Positions 27,250 through 35,393 of a DNA stretch of 64,000 bases are shown piece after piece; the first letter of the stretch is position 1, and each line of letters begins with the position of its first letter. Position numbers and translations under genes: made by a program. Below the pieces are notes generated by a model. The model had not been told where the DNA came from, did not search any database, and worked only from the letters and a program-made list of their open reading frames with translations. Source of the DNA: Perlucidibaca wandonensis (GTDB taxonomy: Bacteria; Pseudomonadota; Gammaproteobacteria; Pseudomonadales; Moraxellaceae); NCBI RefSeq assembly GCF_042677145.1, contig NZ_JBHTIT010000001.1:1798001-1862000 (forward strand), written 5' to 3'.

Positions 27250-28203
27250 ATGCCCATCGCATCTGAGGCCGCTACATCGTTAGCGGCCGCTTCGCTGCCA
27301 GAGCTTTTAGTTCAGACGCAGACTCGCTTTACACCTCTGCTGCAGGACTTTCTCGCACGCCATCAGGGCCATGATGAGCGGCTTAACGCCGCCATAGACT
27401 ACGCCATGGCCAATGGCGGCAAGCGCGTGCGACCAGCTTTAGCTTGGGGCGCGTGCTTAAGCGTCGGCGGCAGCTGGCAGGCCGCTGAATCGGCGGCATT
27501 ATCCGTCGAGTGCATTCATGGCTACTCACTAGTGCACGACGACTTACCCTGCATGGATGACGATAATCTGCGCCGTGGCCAGCCCACCTGCCATCGCCAG
27601 TTCGATGAGGCCACAGCACTTTTAGCCGGCGATGCGCTGCAAGCTCTGGCCTTTTGCGCACTAAGCGACGGGCTAGTTGATGCGCCGAATGCAGACGCGG
27701 CACGCGTATCCTCAAGCGCACACGCACTAATCGCCGCCGAGCAAACGCGCGCACTGGCTCAGGCCGCACGCGACATGGTTTATGGCCAACGCCTCGACCT
27801 CGCCGCCGAAGGCCAAAGCATCACCGTCGATGCCCTCAGTCAAATTCATCGCTACAAGACCGGCGCTCTGATTCGCGCCGCCGTGCGTTTAGGCGCGCTT
27901 GCTGGCAACGCCAGCGAGGCTCAACTCGCAGCACTTGATCATTACGCCGATGCTTTAGGTCTAGCCTTCCAAGTCCACGATGACGTGCTTGATGTCATCG
28001 GCGACACCGCCACGCTTGGCAAGCAATCTGGCGCCGACGCCGCACATGCGAAAGCCACCTACCCTGCACTACTGGGCTTAGGAGCAGCGCAAGCTTTAGC
28101 GCGCCAACTCACCGATGATGCCTTGGCCGCACTCGCGCCATTGGGCGAGCCCGCAGAACCATTACGCACGCTGGCAAACTACTTACTCGCGCGCGATCAC
28201 TGA
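27250..28203 (+). CDS. ispA: Farnesyl diphosphate synthase (geranyltranstransferase)
   Basis: A 317-residue short-chain trans-prenyl synthase. The first Asp-rich motif is DDLPCMDDD (about residues 97-105) and the second DDVLDVIGD (about 243-251); GGKRVRPAL lies before the first. It condenses IPP with DMAPP and GPP to FPP. It follows xseB by 5 bp and precedes dxs by 41 bp. Confidence 0.94.
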   Translation: MPIASEAATSLAAASLPELLVQTQTRFTPLLQDFLARHQGHDERLNAAIDYAMANGGKRVRPALAWGACLSVGGSWQAAESAALSVECIHGYSLVHDDLPCMDDDNLRRGQPTCHRQFDEATALLAGDALQALAFCALSDGLVDAPNADAARVSSSAHALIAAEQTRALAQAARDMVYGQRLDLAAEGQSITVDALSQIHRYKTGALIRAAVRLGALAGNASEAQLAALDHYADALGLAFQVHDDVLDVIGDTATLGKQSGADAAHAKATYPALLGLGAAQALARQLTDDALAALAPLGEPAEPLRTLANYLLARDH

Positions 28204-28211
28204 CGAATGGG

Positions 28212-28217
28212 TATAAT
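28212..28217 (+). promoter_or_regulatory. Possible -10 box for dxs
   Basis: A perfect TATAAT stands 28 bp before the dxs start, within ATGGG-TATAATTCG-CCCAT. No convincing -35 hexamer was found at the right distance, so this is tentative. Confidence 0.3.
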
Positions 28218-28244
28218 TCGCCCATCTGCTCAGGAAGGCCTCTG

Positions 28245-30236
28245 ATGTTCCACGAAATTCCGCTGAATCGACCGCTTACGCCCCTGCTCGACCAAGTGCC
28301 GACGCCGGATAAACTGCGTGAGTTGCCGGTCGACGCGCTGCCTGAACTGGCCCGCGAATTACGCGAGTTTATGCTCTGGAGCACGGGTCAAACAGGCGGT
28401 CACTTTGGTGCCGGCCTCGGCGTTATTGAGCTCACCATTGCCCTGCATTATGTCTACAACACGCCTCAGGACAGAGTTGTCTGGGACGTTGGCCATCAGA
28501 CCTATCCGCACAAAATTTTAACTGGTCGCAAAGAGCAAATGCTCACCATGCGCCAGCAAGATGGCCTCGCCGCGTTTCCACGCCGCGAAGAATCGCCTTA
28601 CGACACCTTTGGCGTTGGCCACTCGTCAACATCGATTTCTGCCGCACTGGGCATGGCACGTGCCGCCGAGCTCACTGGCAGTGAGCGTAAAGTGGTTGCC
28701 GTTATTGGCGATGGCGCAATGACGGCGGGCATGGCCTTCGAAGCGCTAAATGACGCTGCACATCAAAATGCCAATATGCTGGTGATTTTGAACGACAACC
28801 AAATGTCGATTTCAAATGCAGTCGGCGGCCTGTCGAATTATTTCTCGCGTATTTGGGCAAGCAAAAGCTATATCGCGCTACGTGAAGGCGGCAAGCGCGT
28901 GCTGCAATCGATGCCTACCGCGATGAACTTTGTTCGCCGCACCGAAGAACAAATGAAGACCATGGTCACCGACGCGCCCGGCGCCTTGTTTGAGTCCATC
29001 GGCTTTAACTATGTTGGCCCGATTGATGGCCACAACCTCGATGAGCTTATCGAGACCATCGCCAATTTAAGCGAGGCGAAAGGGCCGCAGCTGCTGCATG
29101 TGTTTACCACCAAAGGTAAAGGTTTTGCGCCGGCCGAAGCTGACCCAATTGGCTATCACGCGATTAGCAAAATTGCGCCAGTGACCGAGCGTGCAGCAGA
29201 GCCCGCTGCTAAGGCGAAGAAAACAGCGGCTAGCTCTATTGATGCCACAGCCAGCGCCGCTCATGTAGTTGCGGCTGTCGCGCCGAAGCCGAAAAAATAC
29301 TCCGATGTTTTCGGCGACTGGCTTTGCGCAGCTGCCGCGAAAGACTTGCGCTTGGTCGGCATCACGCCAGCCATGTGCGAAGGCTCAGGCATGGTGAGTT
29401 TTGCCGCACAATATCCCGAGCGCTATCACGACGTGGCGATTGCCGAGCAGCACGCAGTAACCTTTGCCGCCGGCCTTGCCTGCGAAGGTTTGAAACCCGT
29501 TGTCGCCATCTACTCGACGTTTCTACAACGCGGCTATGACCAGCTCATTCACGACGTTGCCCTGCAAAATCTCGATGTCACCTTTGCCATCGATCGTGCC
29601 GGCTTAGTTGGCGAAGATGGTCCGACGCATGCCGGCGCCTACGACCTCGCCTTCCTGCGCTGCATCCCCAATATGATCATCGCCGCGCCCAGCGATGAAG
29701 CCGAATGCCACGCCCTGCTCGAAGCCGCGTGGCAACACCAAGGCCCATCGGCGGTGCGCTATCCGCGCGGTACCGGCACTGGCGCAGCTATCAACGCAAG
29801 CACTGAGCTGCCAGCCATTGGCCGCGCACGCACGCTACGTCGTGGCGTTGAAGTTGCCATCCTAAACTTCGGCTCGCGCCTAGAAGCCGTGGCACAGGCC
29901 GCCGATGAGCTAAAAAAACTAGGTCTAGCAACGCCCACCATCGTTGATATGCGCTGGGTAAAACCGCTAGATGAAGCCTGCTTAGTCGAACTTGCCAACA
30001 GCCACAGCCTATTGGTCAGTGTTGAAGAGCACGCGGTGATGGGCGGAGCCGGCTCAGCTGTCGGCGAGTGGCTGCACGCCAATGGCTACCACTGCGGCCT
30101 ACTCACCATCGGCATTCGCGACGCCTATATCGAACACGCCTCGCCTGTGCAAATGCATGCCGCCTGCGGTCTTGATCGCGATGGCATTGTGCGCGCCATC
30201 GGCGAACGCCTTGCTCGCACGCAGCTCGGCCACTAA
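28245..30236 (+). CDS. dxs: 1-deoxy-D-xylulose-5-phosphate synthase
   Basis: A 663-residue thiamine-diphosphate enzyme that joins pyruvate and glyceraldehyde 3-phosphate in the first step of the MEP isoprenoid pathway. Seen are GHQTYPHKILTGR, the ThDP-binding GDGAMTAGMAFEALND, and the transketolase-like YSTFLQRGYDQLIHDVALQ. It is about 40 residues longer than E. coli Dxs (620) because of an Ala/Lys-rich linker at about 314-352 (AAKAKKTAASSIDATASAA). It acts with ispA just upstream. Confidence 0.95.
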   Translation: MFHEIPLNRPLTPLLDQVPTPDKLRELPVDALPELARELREFMLWSTGQTGGHFGAGLGVIELTIALHYVYNTPQDRVVWDVGHQTYPHKILTGRKEQMLTMRQQDGLAAFPRREESPYDTFGVGHSSTSISAALGMARAAELTGSERKVVAVIGDGAMTAGMAFEALNDAAHQNANMLVILNDNQMSISNAVGGLSNYFSRIWASKSYIALREGGKRVLQSMPTAMNFVRRTEEQMKTMVTDAPGALFESIGFNYVGPIDGHNLDELIETIANLSEAKGPQLLHVFTTKGKGFAPAEADPIGYHAISKIAPVTERAAEPAAKAKKTAASSIDATASAAHVVAAVAPKPKKYSDVFGDWLCAAAAKDLRLVGITPAMCEGSGMVSFAAQYPERYHDVAIAEQHAVTFAAGLACEGLKPVVAIYSTFLQRGYDQLIHDVALQNLDVTFAIDRAGLVGEDGPTHAGAYDLAFLRCIPNMIIAAPSDEAECHALLEAAWQHQGPSAVRYPRGTGTGAAINASTELPAIGRARTLRRGVEVAILNFGSRLEAVAQAADELKKLGLATPTIVDMRWVKPLDEACLVELANSHSLLVSVEEHAVMGGAGSAVGEWLHANGYHCGLLTIGIRDAYIEHASPVQMHAACGLDRDGIVRAIGERLARTQLGH

Positions 30237-30270
30237 AAACTGTCACTGGGCGCAAGCCACTTGACCCCGC

Positions 30271-30316
30271 CCTCGACTTAGGCCATGACTCGATAACCAT
30301 AGTCGCTAAGTCGAGG
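30271..30316 (+). promoter_or_regulatory. Hairpin that sequesters the Shine-Dalgarno of the CBS gene
   Basis: CCTCGACTTAG (30271-30281) is the exact complement of CTAAGTCGAGG (30306-30316). The right arm contains GAGG (30313-30316), the only SD of the gene starting at 30324. GACT (30287-30290) and AGTC (30301-30304) can form an inner stem. No T run follows, so it is unlikely to be a plain dxs terminator. Confidence 0.6.
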
Positions 30317-30323
30317 TCGCTAG

Positions 30324-30752
30324 ATGCTGCATGATATCCGTGTCGACCATTACATGGCTAAACAGCCTATCGTGCTCAGCCCTGAAGTGAGCATCGATGC
30401 CGCCATCAAAACCCTGCTGCAGCACAAAATATCTGGCGCGCCCGTGGTTCAAAATGGCGAACTAATTGGTATGTTTTCTGAGGCTGACTGCCTGGGTGAC
30501 CTTTTGCAGTCGGGTTATTACGACATGAGCTCAGGCCTAGTGCGCGATGTCATGAGTATTGGCATCGACTCCATTCATCCTAGCCAAAGTATTTTAGACG
30601 CTGCTGATTTGTTTCAGAAACGTGGGCGCCGACGCTTGCCTGTAGTTGATGACTTGGGCGTGGTGGTCGGTCAGATTAGTCGCCGCGATGTGCTGCGCGC
30701 ACTCCATGATCTTGCGCAAAAACGAGACCCTGCTAGCGCAGTGGCTACTTAA
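30324..30752 (+). CDS. Two-CBS-domain protein
   Basis: A 142-residue stand-alone CBS pair: first domain about 9-65 (HYMAKQPIVLSPEVSIDAAI, KISGAPVVQNGELIGMFSEAD), second about 77-135 (DVMSIGIDSIHPSQSILDAA, RRRLPVVDDLGVVVGQISRRDVL). Such pairs bind adenine nucleotides and act as energy sensors, but the partner is unknown. SD GAGG lies in a hairpin. It is 88 bp after dxs, so it may be read from the same transcript. Confidence 0.88.
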   Translation: MLHDIRVDHYMAKQPIVLSPEVSIDAAIKTLLQHKISGAPVVQNGELIGMFSEADCLGDLLQSGYYDMSSGLVRDVMSIGIDSIHPSQSILDAADLFQKRGRRRLPVVDDLGVVVGQISRRDVLRALHDLAQKRDPASAVAT

Positions 30753-30775
30753 CTAGCCACTGCCGCCTGGGCAGT
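30738..30775. terminator. Overlapping hairpins between the CBS gene and trpS
   Basis: GCAGTGGCTA (30738-30747) pairs with TAGCCACTGC (30754-30763). A second stem, ACTGCC with GGCAGT (30758-30763 and 30769-30774), reuses the right arm of the first, so the two are mutually exclusive. The first loop holds the CBS-gene stop. There is no strong T tract. Confidence 0.5.
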
Positions 30776-32106
30776 TAATCTTCTAAAGCGCGCAGTTCGG
30801 CTAAGGCGATAACCGCAGCATCAGCCAGCTCCGCTTCGCACTCAGCCACCAATACGCCAGCCTGCCACAGCGCACAAGCAGACTCGCTGCTCTGCCATTC
30901 ATCACTGCCTTGAATCATGGCTTTCGCCGCTAGACCGGCACTTTTGCCATCAGCAAAGGCGATGCTGGTTAGCAGCACATCGCCGGCGGCATTGCGCAGA
31001 CGGAAACGGAACTGACCATCACTATCGCGAGCACTAACCACGCGCGCAGCATTCGTCGTTTTTTTCACTTTCGCTGTGTTGTTAGCCGCTTTGCTACGAA
31101 AGCTTTGCAAGCCTACGGCTTCGCGTAATTCCGCTAAAAATGGTTGCGCAATCGCACGCGCTTTAGCCGCGCCTGCTAGCAAGATATCTTCAAGATCATC
31201 TGGTCGTTGCAGCAAGGCATTGTAGTGCTCGCGACCCGGCGCTAGCTCGGCATCGAGCAAGGCAAAGAGCTGTTGCTTGGCATCGCCCCAGCCCATGCCA
31301 TCGAGCAGGCTCTGGCGGAACTCGGCGCTGGACTCATTGCTGGCAAAGCCACGATAGATTTGGAATAGATGCGAGCTGTCGGCATCCTTGGCTTCGCCAG
31401 GCAAACGTGAATCGGTAACGATGCGCGAAATTGCAGTTTTCAACTGCTTCGCGGTAGAAAATAGCGGGATGGTGTTGTCGTAGCTTTTCGACATTTTGCG
31501 GCCATCAAGGCCGGGTAACGTCGCCACTTGCTCATCAACAACAGCATCAGGCAGCGTAAAATAGTCGCGACCTTTGCCGAAAACGTGGTTAAAGCGCTGG
31601 GCGATATCACGCGCCATTTCCACATGCTGAATTTGGTCGCGACCGACCGGCACGCGATGGGCATTGAACAGCAAAATATCGGCGGCCATTAGCACAGGAT
31701 AGCTATACAAACCCATGGTCACGCCGGCATCGGCATCTTGGCCCGCATCGACATTTGCCGTTACTGCAGCCTTATAAGCGTGCGCACGATTCAACAAGCC
31801 TTTGCCAGCAACACAAGTCAGCAGCCAGTTCAGCTCGGTGGTTTCAGGAATATCTGATTGCCGATAAAACGTGGCGCGCTCAGCATCCAAGCCACAGGCC
31901 AACCACGTTGCGGCGATAGACAAGCGCGACTGAGCGATGCGCGCGGGGTCATCGCATTTGATCAGCGCGTGATAGTCGGCAAGAAAATAAAAGGCATCGA
32001 CACCGCTCTCGCGGCTAGCGGCAACCGCTGGGCGAATAGCGCCGGCGTAATTACCCAAATGTGGGATGCCGGTAGTGGTAATGCCGGTGAGAACACGCAC
32101 GCTCAT
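30775..32106 (-). CDS. trpS: Tryptophanyl-tRNA synthetase with C-terminal extension
   Basis: A 443-residue class I synthetase that charges tRNA-Trp. The HIGH-type signature is PHLGN (residues 15-19) and the KMSKS signature is intact at about 202-206. E. coli TrpS is 334 residues; here about 100 more follow a Lys/Ala linker (about 345-365). The extension, FRFRLRNAAGDVLLTSIAFADG, resembles a YegP/DUF1508 module. Long TrpS forms occur in pseudomonads. The start overlaps the ribA stop (ATGA). Confidence 0.93.
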   Translation of the reverse strand: MSVRVLTGITTTGIPHLGNYAGAIRPAVAASRESGVDAFYFLADYHALIKCDDPARIAQSRLSIAATWLACGLDAERATFYRQSDIPETTELNWLLTCVAGKGLLNRAHAYKAAVTANVDAGQDADAGVTMGLYSYPVLMAADILLFNAHRVPVGRDQIQHVEMARDIAQRFNHVFGKGRDYFTLPDAVVDEQVATLPGLDGRKMSKSYDNTIPLFSTAKQLKTAISRIVTDSRLPGEAKDADSSHLFQIYRGFASNESSAEFRQSLLDGMGWGDAKQQLFALLDAELAPGREHYNALLQRPDDLEDILLAGAAKARAIAQPFLAELREAVGLQSFRSKAANNTAKVKKTTNAARVVSARDSDGQFRFRLRNAAGDVLLTSIAFADGKSAGLAAKAMIQGSDEWQSSESACALWQAGVLVAECEAELADAAVIALAELRALED

Positions 32107-32702
32107 GACTTCTCCGGCGCCAGCATATGGCCCATTTTATCGGTCTTAGTTTGCATATAGCCTTCGTTGTGCGGGTTGCCGCCAACAAACAAAGCCACGC
32201 GCTCAATGACATCGATGCCTACAGCACGCAGGCCATCAACCTTCTTAGGGTTATTAGTTAGTAGGCGCACACGAGTTACGCCTAAATGCCGCAGCATGTC
32301 TTCGCACATGGCGTATTCGCGTAAGTCAGCGCCAAAACCGAGTTGCTCATTGGCCTCAACGGTGTCGGCACCAGCATCTTGCAAGGCATATGCGCGGATT
32401 TTATTGACCAGACCAATGCCTCGGCCTTCTTGTCGTAAATACAAAATAACGCCGCGACCTAACTCACTGACTTGCTGCATGGCGGCATGTAACTGCGGGC
32501 CGCAATCGCAACGCAAACTTCCAAAGCTGTCCCCCGTTAAGCATTCCGAATGCACGCGCATTAGCACTGGCTCGCCGTCATCAAGCGTGCCCATGCTCAG
32601 GGCAATATGCTCTTTGCCAGAGGCGCTATCTTGGAATGCATGAATGGAAAACTCGCCAAACTGTGTCGGCAAGCGGGATGCAGCTACAAATTCAAAGGCC
32701 AC
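32103..32702 (-). CDS. ribA: GTP cyclohydrolase II
   Basis: A 199-residue enzyme that opens GTP in the first committed step of riboflavin synthesis. The zinc site CLTGDSFGSLRCDCG and the catalytic YLRQEGRGIGLVNKI are intact. The GTG at 32702 has GGAG 8 bases before it and gives an N-terminus that aligns with E. coli RibA (196); an in-frame TTG at 32744 adds 14 residues. Being complete, it supplies the activity that the RibBA C-terminal domain at 35394 seems to lack. Confidence 0.94.
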   Translation of the reverse strand: MAFEFVAASRLPTQFGEFSIHAFQDSASGKEHIALSMGTLDDGEPVLMRVHSECLTGDSFGSLRCDCGPQLHAAMQQVSELGRGVILYLRQEGRGIGLVNKIRAYALQDAGADTVEANEQLGFGADLREYAMCEDMLRHLGVTRVRLLTNNPKKVDGLRAVGIDVIERVALFVGGNPHNEGYMQTKTDKMGHMLAPEKS

Positions 32703-32804
32703 CAGATCGGCTCCGGTCAACGCAGGGGGTGCAGAGTGTAGCAAAACTGCGCCCCTCTGCGGCAGACTCGCGCGCAGAAGGAGTACGCAAAAAAGCGTGA
32801 GTGC

Positions 32805-33332
32805 TTATTGCACGATACCAAACCAGCCAGCTTCGGCTGCGGGCAAATACGGCAGGATGAAATAGAGCACGATAGCGGCCATAGCGCCTGCAATAATATC
32901 GTCGAGCATGATGCCAAGGCCGCCATGCACATGGCCATCGGCCCAGCTCACCGGCCATGGCTTCCAAATATCGAAGAGGCGAAACAGGCCAAAGCCGAGC
33001 AGTACGGCAATAACGTGGTGGGTGTCCCAGTTCAGCAGTGGCACCACGGGGATTAGCGCAATCCATTGGCCAACAAACTCATCCCAGACAATGCCCGGAT
33101 GATCATGTACGCCCATATGTTTAGCGGCCTCACCACAAATGGCGACGCCGGCGACAGCGGCAATCGCCACCCAAATCAGGTACACCGGCAAGGGAAAACT
33201 GGCGAATGCGGCAAACCAAACCACGGCGAGCGCAGAGCCAACAGTGCCTGGAGCTTTCGGACTGCGGCCTGAGCCAAAACCATAGGCTAATAAATCCAGC
33301 GCACGCGGTAAGCGTGGCAGCGGCTGTTTCAT
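32805..33332 (-). CDS. pgpA: Phosphatidylglycerophosphatase A
   Basis: A 175-residue inner-membrane phosphatase that makes phosphatidylglycerol from its phosphate. The motif GFGSGRSPKAPGTVGS near the N-terminus is typical, with acidic residues in VWDEFVGQW and LFDIWKPWP, and hydrophobic helices after each. The ATG at 33332 follows the thiL stop by 10 bp; an in-frame ATG at 33374 would overlap thiL by 32 bp. Confidence 0.93.
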   Translation of the reverse strand: MKQPLPRLPRALDLLAYGFGSGRSPKAPGTVGSALAVVWFAAFASFPLPVYLIWVAIAAVAGVAICGEAAKHMGVHDHPGIVWDEFVGQWIALIPVVPLLNWDTHHVIAVLLGFGLFRLFDIWKPWPVSWADGHVHGGLGIMLDDIIAGAMAAIVLYFILPYLPAAEAGWFGIVQ

Positions 33333-33342
33333 GCGCGCGTAC

Positions 33343-34410
33343 TCAAAAGTGCTGATATCCAGCGAGGCCTTCATGCTCCCAAGCCTTGCCTTGCTTGGTC
33401 AAGCGCAAGCCGAGAGTTTTCGTCACTTTACCGATGGCTGTGAGCTTAGATTTTATTGCCGGCGTGTTATCGAGCTGCTGCCATTTATCTGGCGGGATGG
33501 TCAGCAGTAGCTCGTAATCATCGCCGGCGCTTAAGGCCCAATCACGTGCTTGCGCATGGGCTTTCAGGCTGGTGCGAGCATACGCTTTCAGCGCATCGGA
33601 TAGAGGCAGATTGTCGATCTCAAGCTCTGCGCCCACGCCTGAAGCCGCGAGCAGATGGCCAAGGTCCTGCAAGAGACCATCGGAAATATCCATACCGGCG
33701 CTGGCGAAACCACGAACGCCCACACCTGAGTTTATGCGCGGTGATGGCCGATTGAGCCGATCGAGGAGATAGTCTTGGTGATCATCGGAAAGGTTGAGTA
33801 GCGCTTCATCGGCGAGCGCAGCAGCCGTGGCATCTGAAGCCAACGGCAAGCTCGCTTGTTTAAACGCATACAGCGCCAGCGCCAAACCCGCGCCAGCATC
33901 GCCCAAAGTTCCGGTGGCACAAATCACATCGCCAATTTGAGCCGTGCTGCGCCGTAAAGCATAACGCTGCTCAACGCTGCCCATTGCGGTAATGGTTACC
34001 GACAATGGCCCACGCGTGGTGTCACCGCCAACCAAGGGCAGCTCATAGATGTCGGCTAAATTCCAAAATCCTGTGGAAAATGCCGCCAGCCACGATTCAT
34101 CTGCCTCGGGCAAAGTCAGATTTAGCGTCACCGCTAATGGGGTAGCGGACATCGCCGCCAGGTCAGAGAGATTCACCGCCAGCGCCTTCCAAGCTATATC
34201 GCCAGGGTCGGCATTGGGCAAGAAGTGTCGGCCAGCAACCAGCGTATCGGTGGTCACCACCAAGCGCTCGCCTTCAGGCACTTCCAGCAGCGCAGCATCA
34301 TCGCCAATGCCCAAAGTCACTTGCGGAGTGCCCACGCTTGGGTGCCCCGGCACAGTGATTTTGTCGCGAACAAAGTAGCGCCGAATCAACTCAAACTCAC
34401 CGATGCTCAC
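33343..34410 (-). CDS. thiL: Thiamine-monophosphate kinase
   Basis: A 355-residue PurM-like kinase that makes thiamine diphosphate. It starts MSIGEFELIRRYF and has GIGDDAALLEVPEG, TTDTLVAGRHF and SAGDDYELLLTIP, the family hallmarks. It lies between nusB and pgpA, the usual order nusB-thiL-pgpA. Confidence 0.95.
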   Translation of the reverse strand: MSIGEFELIRRYFVRDKITVPGHPSVGTPQVTLGIGDDAALLEVPEGERLVVTTDTLVAGRHFLPNADPGDIAWKALAVNLSDLAAMSATPLAVTLNLTLPEADESWLAAFSTGFWNLADIYELPLVGGDTTRGPLSVTITAMGSVEQRYALRRSTAQIGDVICATGTLGDAGAGLALALYAFKQASLPLASDATAAALADEALLNLSDDHQDYLLDRLNRPSPRINSGVGVRGFASAGMDISDGLLQDLGHLLAASGVGAELEIDNLPLSDALKAYARTSLKAHAQARDWALSAGDDYELLLTIPPDKWQQLDNTPAIKSKLTAIGKVTKTLGLRLTKQGKAWEHEGLAGYQHF

Positions 34411-34460
34411 TGCGCAAAACTCCGCATAGCTGGCATCGCTGAGCTGAAAAGCATCATGAA

Positions 34461-34901
34461 TTAATCAAGCTCATGCCGGCGTAAGCTCTGCGCCAACTGA
34501 TCCAAAATACCGTTGATGTATTTATGTGATTCGGTCGCACCAAAGGTTTTCGCCAGCTCAATGCTCTCGTTAATCACCACGCGATAAGGCACGTCGACAC
34601 GATGCTGAAGCTCGAAACTGCCGATGCGCAAAATCGCCAACTCCACTGGGTCTAGCGCGGAAAACTCGCGGTCGAGCAGTGGCGTAAACAGTTCGTCGAG
34701 TTCGGCATGGATCGGTGGCACGCCATGCAGCAGGTCATGGAAATAATCCAAGTCAACTTTGTGCATGGCATTTTCGACGCGATAACGCGCCTCGATTTCA
34801 AATGCCGGGTTACCAGACATTTGCCATTCATAGAGTCCCTGCAGCGCGAAACGCCGGGCCTTACGGCGCGCTGCAGGATTGAGGCCAGGGCTTGCGCTCA
34901 C
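34461..34901 (-). CDS. nusB: Transcription antitermination factor NusB
   Basis: A 146-residue helical RNA-binding protein needed with NusE for rRNA antitermination. The ends ARRKARRFALQGLYEWQ and RVVINESIELAKTFGATESHKYINGILD match the family. It follows ribH by 3 bp, the classic ribH-nusB coupling. Confidence 0.95.
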   Translation of the reverse strand: MSASPGLNPAARRKARRFALQGLYEWQMSGNPAFEIEARYRVENAMHKVDLDYFHDLLHGVPPIHAELDELFTPLLDREFSALDPVELAILRIGSFELQHRVDVPYRVVINESIELAKTFGATESHKYINGILDQLAQSLRRHELD

Positions 34902-34904
34902 GAG

Positions 34905-35378
34905 TTAACCTACCGCCTTTAGTAGCGAAATCATCTCGATGGCAACCATAGCTGCATCGGCGCCTTTATTGCCTGCTTTCGTGCCTGAACGCTCAATCGC
35001 TTGCTCAATGGAATCGACCGTTAGCACGCCAAAGCTCACTGGAATATCCGAGTCCAATGACACAACGCCCAAGCCTTTCGCGCATTCGCCAGCGACGAAA
35101 TCGAAGTGCGGTGTGCCACCACGAATCACGGCGCCAAGCGCGATAACAGCATCGTATTTACCAGTAGCAATGAGCTTTTTCGCTACCAATGGCAGCTCCC
35201 ACGCACCTGGTGCACGCACGACGGTGATGTTGTCGTCAGTCACGCCATGACGCTTTAGCGCGTCAAGTGCACCGCTGAGCAGTGATTCCACAACAAAGCT
35301 ATTGAAACGGCCAACGGTGATCGCATAGCGGGCATTGGCGTTTTGGAAGTTACCTTCCAAGGTTTTGATTTGGCTCAT
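34905..35378 (-). CDS. ribH: 6,7-dimethyl-8-ribityllumazine synthase
   Basis: A 157-residue subunit of the lumazine synthase capsid. Motifs RAPGAWELPLVAKKL and ALGAVIRGGTPHFDFVAGE are intact. It joins the product of RibD with 3,4-dihydroxybutanone 4-phosphate from RibB. It lies 15 bp after ribBA. Confidence 0.95.
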   Translation of the reverse strand: MSQIKTLEGNFQNANARYAITVGRFNSFVVESLLSGALDALKRHGVTDDNITVVRAPGAWELPLVAKKLIATGKYDAVIALGAVIRGGTPHFDFVAGECAKGLGVVSLDSDIPVSFGVLTVDSIEQAIERSGTKAGNKGADAAMVAIEMISLLKAVG

Positions 35379-35393
35379 GGTTTATCCTCAGAT

